Part shown: positions 59,365 to 64,000 of the stretch, piece after piece | Layout of the letters: every line of letters begins with the position of its first letter | Numbering within the stretch: position 1 is the stretch's first letter | The notes under the pieces: model-generated | Told to the model about the DNA's origin: nothing | What the model saw: only the letters and a program-made list of their open reading frames with translations | The model's database searches: none | Program-made: the position numbers and the translations under genes | From: an uncultured Steroidobacter sp. | Lineage (GTDB): Bacteria > Pseudomonadota > Gammaproteobacteria > Steroidobacterales > Steroidobacteraceae | DNA length: 64,000 nucleotides | Reading direction: 5' to 3' | Assembly: GCA_937864115.1 (NCBI GenBank) | Contig: CALMII010000039.1 | Location: 1-64,000 of the forward strand

Positions 59365-60857
59365 ACGTCATCGAAACCGACGTGCTGGTCCTGGGCGCCG
59401 GTGCGGCGGGCCTGGTCACGGCGCTGAATGCACCTGCCCGCCGCGTCACGGTCCTGGCGCCCGGCAGCGTCGACGGTCCGACTGCGCCGGCGAGCGATCT
59501 CGCGCAGGGCGGCATCGCTGCGGCCGTGGCGACGCACGATTCGGCGGCGTTGCATCTTCAGGACACGCTGCGCGCGGCAGGCGGTCACGTCCAGCTCGAT
59601 GCCGCGCGCTATCTGTGCGAACGCGCTTCCTCCGCCATCGACTACCTCCATTCTCTCGGCCTGCAGTTCGACCGGGCGGGCCGGGACTGGTCGCTTCACA
59701 CCGAAGCGGCGCATTCCCGGGCGCGCGTGCTTCACGTAGGCGATGCGACCGGCGCCGCCGTCATGCGCGTGCTGCGGGACGTCGCGAGCAATGCCGCACA
59801 CGTCGACGTGCTGCACGGCGTACGCGCCGTGCGGTTGCTGGCCGACGCAGGACAAGTGCGCGGCGTTCTCGCGCAAGGAGAGCGGTCCGATGTCGTGGCG
59901 ATCCATGCCCGCGCGGTCGTGATCGCCACCGGTGGCATCGGCGGCCTGTACGCGCGGACGACGAATCCGACCACGGCGTGCGGCGATGGATTGTCGCTGG
60001 CGCTCGCGGCAGGCGCCCGGTGCGCCGCGCTCGAATTCGTGCAGTTTCATCCGACCGCGCTGGACGTGGACGCGACGCGGCTGCCGCTTCTGACGGAGGC
60101 GCTGCGCGGCGCAGGGGCCAGACTGATCGACGAGCACGGCAGGCGAGTTCTGGCGGGCATTCATCCGCTGGCAGAGCTGGCGCCGCGCGACGTCGTCGCT
60201 CGCGCCGTATACGCAGCGCAGCAGCGCGGCGCGCGGGTCGCGCTCGATGCGAGGCATCTGGACGATCGGGATCTCGCGGCGGAATTTCCCTCGGCGCACC
60301 GCGCGTGTCTCGAACACGGCTTCGATCTGAGGCGCGAGCCCGTCCCGGTGACTGCCGCCGCTCACTACCACATGGGCGGCATCGCAGTGGATCTCGATGG
60401 ACGGACCAGCCTGCGGGGACTCTGGGCGGCAGGGGAGGCGGCATGTACGGGAGCGCATGGCGCCAATCGTCTCGCCAGCAACTCGCTGCTCGAGGCAATC
60501 GTCTTCGGCCGGCGCTGCGGTCGCGCGCTTTCACGCGAGCACACGCAGTCGCCGACGCGATGCGGTCATGGCAGCTTGACGACGGAGATCGACATCGACC
60601 AGGGCGTCCGTCGCGACCTGCGCGAAATGATGTGGCGATGCATGGGAGTCGTGCGCAGCGCAGCGTCGATCTCCGAAGGCCTGACGTACGTCACGCGCTT
60701 GCGCGAGCTGACGCCGCCCGCCCGAACGCTGGAGCATTCGCGGCTCCTGCTCATGGAACACATGCTGCTGGCTGCCGCGCGACGCACGACGAACTGCGGC
60801 GCTCACTATCGAAGCGACGCGATCCGTGCGCCGGCGATGGGGCAGGCCTGCGCATGA
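59361..60857 (+). CDS. nadB: L-aspartate oxidase NadB
   Basis: A 498-residue FAD enzyme of the fumarate-reductase/succinate-dehydrogenase fold, making iminoaspartate. FAD motif DVLVLGAGAAGLVTALNAPA, PASDLAQGGIAAAVATHDSA, TGGIGGLYARTTNPTTACGD, LEFVQFHPTALDVDATRLPL, TAAAHYHMGGIAVDLDGRTS and GEAACTGAHGANRLASNSLL. It overlaps nadA by four bases. NadB can use fumarate as acceptor without oxygen, which suits the FNR-linked setting. Confidence 0.95.
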   Translation: MNVIETDVLVLGAGAAGLVTALNAPARRVTVLAPGSVDGPTAPASDLAQGGIAAAVATHDSAALHLQDTLRAAGGHVQLDAARYLCERASSAIDYLHSLGLQFDRAGRDWSLHTEAAHSRARVLHVGDATGAAVMRVLRDVASNAAHVDVLHGVRAVRLLADAGQVRGVLAQGERSDVVAIHARAVVIATGGIGGLYARTTNPTTACGDGLSLALAAGARCAALEFVQFHPTALDVDATRLPLLTEALRGAGARLIDEHGRRVLAGIHPLAELAPRDVVARAVYAAQQRGARVALDARHLDDRDLAAEFPSAHRACLEHGFDLRREPVPVTAAAHYHMGGIAVDLDGRTSLRGLWAAGEAACTGAHGANRLASNSLLEAIVFGRRCGRALSREHTQSPTRCGHGSLTTEIDIDQGVRRDLREMMWRCMGVVRSAASISEGLTYVTRLRELTPPARTLEHSRLLLMEHMLLAAARRTTNCGAHYRSDAIRAPAMGQACA

Positions 60858-60906
60858 CGTGGGACCGGAATGAATCCGGCCCGTAGCGTTTTCACTCCCG
60901 ACGGGA

Positions 60907-62118
60907 TCAGACAGCCTCGAAGACGAGCGTCGCGTTCGTGCCGCCGAAGCCGAAGCTGTTCGACATGACGGCGGCTGGCCGGACCGCGCGCGTGCTCCGG
61001 ATGATCGGGAAGCCGGCCGCCTGCGGGTCGATCTCGTCGATGTTCGCGGACGCCGCGAGGAATCCATCGCGCATCATGAGCAGGCTGTAGATCGCCTCAT
61101 GCACGCCGGCCGCGCCGAGCGAGTGTCCCGACAGCGACTTGGTGGACGAGATCGGCGGAAGGTCCGCCCCGAATGCCTCGCGCACGGCGCGCAGTTCGAT
61201 GACGTCGCCCAGGGGAGTCGATGTGCCGTGCGTGTTGAGATAGTCGATCGATCCGCCGCGCACGGATTCGAGCGCCTGCCGCATGCAGCGCACGGCCCCT
61301 TCGCCCGAGGGCTGGACCATGTCGGCGCCGTCCGCGGTCACGCCATAGCCGGTGAGTTCCGCGTAGATGCGTGCGCCGCGGGCGCGTGCGTGTTCGAGCG
61401 ATTCGAGCACGAGCATGCCGCCGCCGCCGGCAATCACGAATCCGTCGCGACTGACGTCGTAGGCGCGCGAGGCGGTCCCGGGCGTCGCGTTGCGCGCGCT
61501 CGACAGCGCTCCCATGGCATCGAAAAGGGACGCGAGCGACCAGTGCTCCTCCTCGCCGCCGCCGCAGAACGCGACGTCCAGATTGCCCCAGCGGATCTGC
61601 TCGGCGCCCGCACCGATGCAATGCGCGCTCGTCGCGCACGCGGAGGTGATCGAATAGCTGACGCCCTTGATGCGAAAGGTCGTGGCGAGACAGGCTGCGA
61701 CCGTGCTGCTCATCGTGCGCGGCACGCGTGTCGCGCCGACCTTGCGGATGCCGCGCTGACGCAGCAGATCCGCTGCTTCGACGATGTTCGACGACGACGC
61801 GCCGCCGCTGCCTGCGATCAGGCCCGTCCGCGGGTTGCTGATCTGTGCTTCTGCGAGACCGCTGTCCGCGATCGCCTGTTGCATGGCGATGGCGGCATAG
61901 GCGGCGGCATCGCCCATGAAGCGCAGGTCGCGCCGATCGAGATGCTGCTCGACGTCGATGTCGGGTACGCCTGCGATCTGGCTGCGCAGGCCGATCTGCG
62001 CATAACCGGGCGCCGCGCGAATGCCGGAGCGGCCTTCGGCGAGCGACCGTGAAACCGCATCGAGACCGTTGCCGAGGGATGAGACGATGCCCATGCCCGT
62101 CACGACGACTCTGCGCAT
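60907..62118 (-). CDS. fabB: Beta-ketoacyl-ACP synthase I FabB
   Basis: A 403-residue KAS I enzyme, extending unsaturated acyl chains. Motifs: RRVVVTGMGIVSSLGNGLDA, nucleophile Cys161 in SACATSAHCIGAGAEQIRWG, His297 in NTHGTSTPLGD and His332 in GHSLGAAGVHE, and FGGTNATLVF at the end. The paralogue FabF usually lacks this neighbourhood; adjacency to fabA supports FabB. The ATG (62116-62118) overlaps the fabA stop (62118-62120). Confidence 0.95.
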   Translation of the reverse strand: MRRVVVTGMGIVSSLGNGLDAVSRSLAEGRSGIRAAPGYAQIGLRSQIAGVPDIDVEQHLDRRDLRFMGDAAAYAAIAMQQAIADSGLAEAQISNPRTGLIAGSGGASSSNIVEAADLLRQRGIRKVGATRVPRTMSSTVAACLATTFRIKGVSYSITSACATSAHCIGAGAEQIRWGNLDVAFCGGGEEEHWSLASLFDAMGALSSARNATPGTASRAYDVSRDGFVIAGGGGMLVLESLEHARARGARIYAELTGYGVTADGADMVQPSGEGAVRCMRQALESVRGGSIDYLNTHGTSTPLGDVIELRAVREAFGADLPPISSTKSLSGHSLGAAGVHEAIYSLLMMRDGFLAASANIDEIDPQAAGFPIIRSTRAVRPAAVMSNSFGFGGTNATLVFEAV

Positions 62119-62684
62119 CAGGCGAGTCCTGCCGCAAGGCTGGCGCCGTCGAACAGGCCGACGCGAAGGCCGCGCGCCGTGTAGATCTGGACGCCGTCGG
62201 CATCGAGCGCGCCATCGCCGAGCACCATCACGAGCTTGCGCGCGAAGATGCGCTTGATGTCGATACGGTAGGTCACGCGCTTGACCGACGGCAGGACCTG
62301 ACCGGTGAATCTCACTTCCTCCACACCGAGCGCCCGACCCAGGCCCTTGTAGCCCTTCCACGCGAGAAAGAATCCGATGAGCTGCCACATCGCATCGAGG
62401 CCGAGGCAGCCCGGCATGACCGGATCGTCGCGAAAGTGGCACTGGAAGAACCAGAGCGACGGATCGATGTCGAGCTCCGCGCGCAGCATGCCGTTGCCGT
62501 AGGCGCCGCCTGTGTCGGAGATCCATGTGATGCGATCGAGCATGCGCATGTACCCGATGGGCAGCCGCGGCGTGTTGGGACCGAAGAGCTCGCCTTCGCC
62601 GCACGCGACGATTTCTTCCAGTGAATAAGCGGAGGGGCGGGCCGGCACGGTGGCGTCGGCCAGGGACAGCGCAGTGGTTTGCAT
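62118..62684 (-). CDS. fabA: 3-hydroxyacyl-ACP dehydratase/isomerase FabA
   Basis: A 188-residue FabA that makes the cis double bond for anaerobic unsaturated fatty-acid synthesis. Motifs: LPIGYMRMLDRITWISDTGG, active-site His83 and Asp97 in FFQCHFRDDPVMPGCLGLDA, MWQLIGFFLAWKGYKGLGRA and VEEVRFTGQVLPSVKRVTYR. ATG 62684 is chosen; the longer frame runs through the FNR box. Perfect FNR box at 62719-62732, 35 bases upstream, so anaerobic control is predicted. Confidence 0.96.
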   Translation of the reverse strand: MQTTALSLADATVPARPSAYSLEEIVACGEGELFGPNTPRLPIGYMRMLDRITWISDTGGAYGNGMLRAELDIDPSLWFFQCHFRDDPVMPGCLGLDAMWQLIGFFLAWKGYKGLGRALGVEEVRFTGQVLPSVKRVTYRIDIKRIFARKLVMVLGDGALDADGVQIYTARGLRVGLFDGASLAAGLA

Positions 62685-62718
62685 GAGCCGATTAGAGCCC
62701 CTTGCGCGACGGCGCATC

Positions 62719-62732
62719 TTGATCTGGATCAA
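62719..62732. promoter_or_regulatory. Perfect FNR box upstream of fabA-fabB
   Basis: TTGATCTGGATCAA exactly matches TTGAT-N4-ATCAA. Positioned 35 bases upstream of the fabA start. Confidence 0.75.
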
Positions 62733-62767
62733 GCGCAGGCGGTCTGTTGGCGTAGGGGGCCTCTTGA

Positions 62768-62827
62768 CTGTGGGACCGGCTTGAGCCGGCCTCTTCATCA
62801 GAAGTCAGGCTGAAGCCTGACCCACAG
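62768..62827 (+). repeat. Bipartite REP element, copy 7
   Basis: GACCGGCTTGAGCCGGCC-like first stem (one unpaired change) and GTCAGGCTGAAGCCTGAC second stem, starting CTGTGG and ending CCACAG. Lies between fabA and the secreted-protein gene. Confidence 0.8.
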
Positions 62828-62961
62828 CAAGAAGGGAACGCGTCCGTCGCCAGAAACCCGGCGCTCGATTCCGCCTTCGCCCCCTTCGTCGCACAAGCCG
62901 GGTACCGCGGATGGTTGTGATCTAACGTGCCGCCCGGTCAATATCCACGAAGGAGTGCTTC

Positions 62962-63519
62962 ATGAACTACAAGGTACTGATTGCGGCGAGTCTCGTCGCG
63001 GCGATTGCGGCAGCGGGCGAAGGCGGGGAATTGCCGAGCGGGTGGGTCCGCGCCGGGACGTCCAAGCATTGCGAAGTGACCGCGGACAGCCAGGTCGTCA
63101 GCACGGGGGCACGCAGCCTCCTGCTGAAATGCGATCGGGACGAATCCGGTTTCGTGACGGTAATGCAGACGTTCGGTGCAGAGGACTATCGCGGCAAGCG
63201 CATGAGGTTCTCGGCCGACGTGCGCGCCGACAGCGTGACGGAAGGGGGCGGTCTGTGGATGCGCATCGACGGCGCGGCGGCGAAGATGCTCGCGTTCGAC
63301 AACATGCAGTCGCGCCCGATCAAGGGCACGCGGGACTGGCAGCGGTACTCGGTCGTCCTGGACGTGGCGGACGAGGCTTCGGCCATCAACTTCGGCCTGC
63401 TGATGTCAGGCAAGGGCCGCCTGTGGATGGACGATCTCAAACTGGAGCCGGTGGGCACGGAGGTGCCGGTCACCGGCGCCAGTGTGCGGTTGCAGCCGAA
63501 CCTGGATCTGAGCCGCTAG
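62962..63519 (+). CDS. Small secreted protein with a galactose-binding-like domain
   Basis: A 185-residue protein. Signal-like start (MNYKVLIAASLVAAIAAAGE) followed by a beta-sandwich pattern similar to carbohydrate-binding/discoidin-like domains: GWVRAGTSKHCEVTADSQVV, RSLLLKCDRDESGFVTVMQT, YRGKRMRFSADVRADSV, GGGLWMRIDG and GRLWMDDLKLEPVG. One base-adjacent to the sensor-kinase start downstream (stop 63519, ATG 63520), implying an operon. It could be the periplasmic partner of that kinase, a guess from spacing only. Confidence 0.7.
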   Translation: MNYKVLIAASLVAAIAAAGEGGELPSGWVRAGTSKHCEVTADSQVVSTGARSLLLKCDRDESGFVTVMQTFGAEDYRGKRMRFSADVRADSVTEGGGLWMRIDGAAAKMLAFDNMQSRPIKGTRDWQRYSVVLDVADEASAINFGLLMSGKGRLWMDDLKLEPVGTEVPVTGASVRLQPNLDLSR

Positions 63520-64000
63520 ATGAGCACGTCGCGCAGCCCGGCCGGTACCGTGAGCGATCGCGCCGGGCTGCTCGACGGCTTTTCCTGGCGCGGGTGCGCC
63601 GGTCCCGTCGTCGCGTTCGTGATCGTCCTGGCCGCGTTCTTCCACTATCGCGGATGGACGCCGCCCACCATCTTCCTCGCGAAACTCTGGACTGCCCATG
63701 CCGTCGCGTTCGCGCTGCTCGCGGCAGCTGCGCGCTGGCCGCGCGTCGTCGCGTCCACGCGGATCGTGATCGCGGCGGCAGCGGTGGCGACGCTGATCGG
63801 CGGTCTCGCCTGCGTGCTGGTCGGTATCGCACCGTACTGGTGGCTGGCGGAAGATGCCGGACGCATCGTCTCCGAATGGTTGCAGGGGAGCGGATTTGCG
63901 GCCTTCTTCATCGCCTGGCCGATCGCCCTCACGGCGGTTACGCGCCAGCGCAACGCGCTCGTCGAGAGTCGCAGGCAGCTCGCGGAATCCCGGCTGCATG
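63520..64000 (+). CDS. LytS/YehU-type sensor histidine kinase, N-terminal part (partial at window end)
   Basis: 160 residues before the window ends. Four hydrophobic helices (VVAFVIVLAAFFHYRGW, LWTAHAVAFALLAAAARW, RIVIAAAAVATLIGGLACVL, AAFFIAWPIALTAV) precede a helix RQRNALVESRRQLAESRLH, the usual lead into the LQAQLNPHFLFN region of His_kinase (LytS-type) proteins. The catalytic part is beyond the edge. It would pair with a LytTR regulator downstream. Confidence 0.6.
   Translation, partial: MSTSRSPAGTVSDRAGLLDGFSWRGCAGPVVAFVIVLAAFFHYRGWTPPTIFLAKLWTAHAVAFALLAAAARWPRVVASTRIVIAAAAVATLIGGLACVLVGIAPYWWLAEDAGRIVSEWLQGSGFAAFFIAWPIALTAVTRQRNALVESRRQLAESRLH

Overview
The window is GC-rich and densely coded. 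It looks like the chromosome of a free-living Gammaproteobacterium in or near the Xanthomonadales/Nevskiales/Steroidobacteraceae. That placement is an inference from gene content: FabA/FabB, NadA/NadB, UbiT/U/V with an FNR regulator, a RAYT transposase with REP-like palindromes, TonB receptors, urease with an Urt urea transporter, and many SDR enzymes. No rRNA or other decisive marker is present.

Layout. 1-7.9 kb: the start of an ECF sigma factor (apparently frameshifted at the window edge), a large Ig-like lipoprotein, a REP-associated transposase inside its own inverted repeats, a small XRE/membrane-protein pair, a YCII/reductase pair, an OmpA-family protein and a divergent HTH regulator. 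8-27.4 kb: a nitrogen-scavenging island with a periplasmic amidase, ureG, a LuxR-type response regulator, a hybrid kinase whose sensor is a full NCS1 permease plus a Cys-rich module, an outer-membrane porin, urtABCDE and ureDABCEF. 27.5-28.3 kb: a phosphatase-like protein and two tRNA genes (Ala-CGC, Arg-CCT), followed by a gene remnant.

28.5-42.5 kb: an apparent catabolic cluster with five SDR dehydrogenases, an alpha/beta hydrolase, an adenylate-forming ligase, a GPH-type transporter, a TonB-dependent receptor, a cupin and two regulators, one of them a tandem TetR fusion. The substrate is unknown. 42.6-53.5 kb: a BlaI/BlaR1-like system. Three similar ACTAC-N4-GTAGT operators lie before an AAA+ ATPase/FecR operon, before blaI-blaR1, and between a carboxylesterase and an HlyD/ABC-exporter operon. 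The BlaR1-like protein has no penicillin-binding domain. 53.5-62.7 kb: an anaerobiosis block with ubiD, ubiT, ubiV, ubiU, an FNR-type regulator, nadA-nadB and fabA-fabB, with five FNR-box-like palindromes. 62.9-64 kb: a small secreted protein and the start of a LytS-type sensor kinase cut by the window end.

Two dispersed palindromic repeat families fill many intergenic gaps. One is a bipartite REP (GCCGGC and GTCAGGC stems; seven complete copies). One REP has been split by a 125-bp MITE-like element with 16-bp inverted ends and a 10-bp target duplication, and that MITE itself carries another REP. The least familiar systems here are the BlaI-controlled AAA+/FecR/exporter group and the NCS1-permease sensor kinase beside the urea genes.
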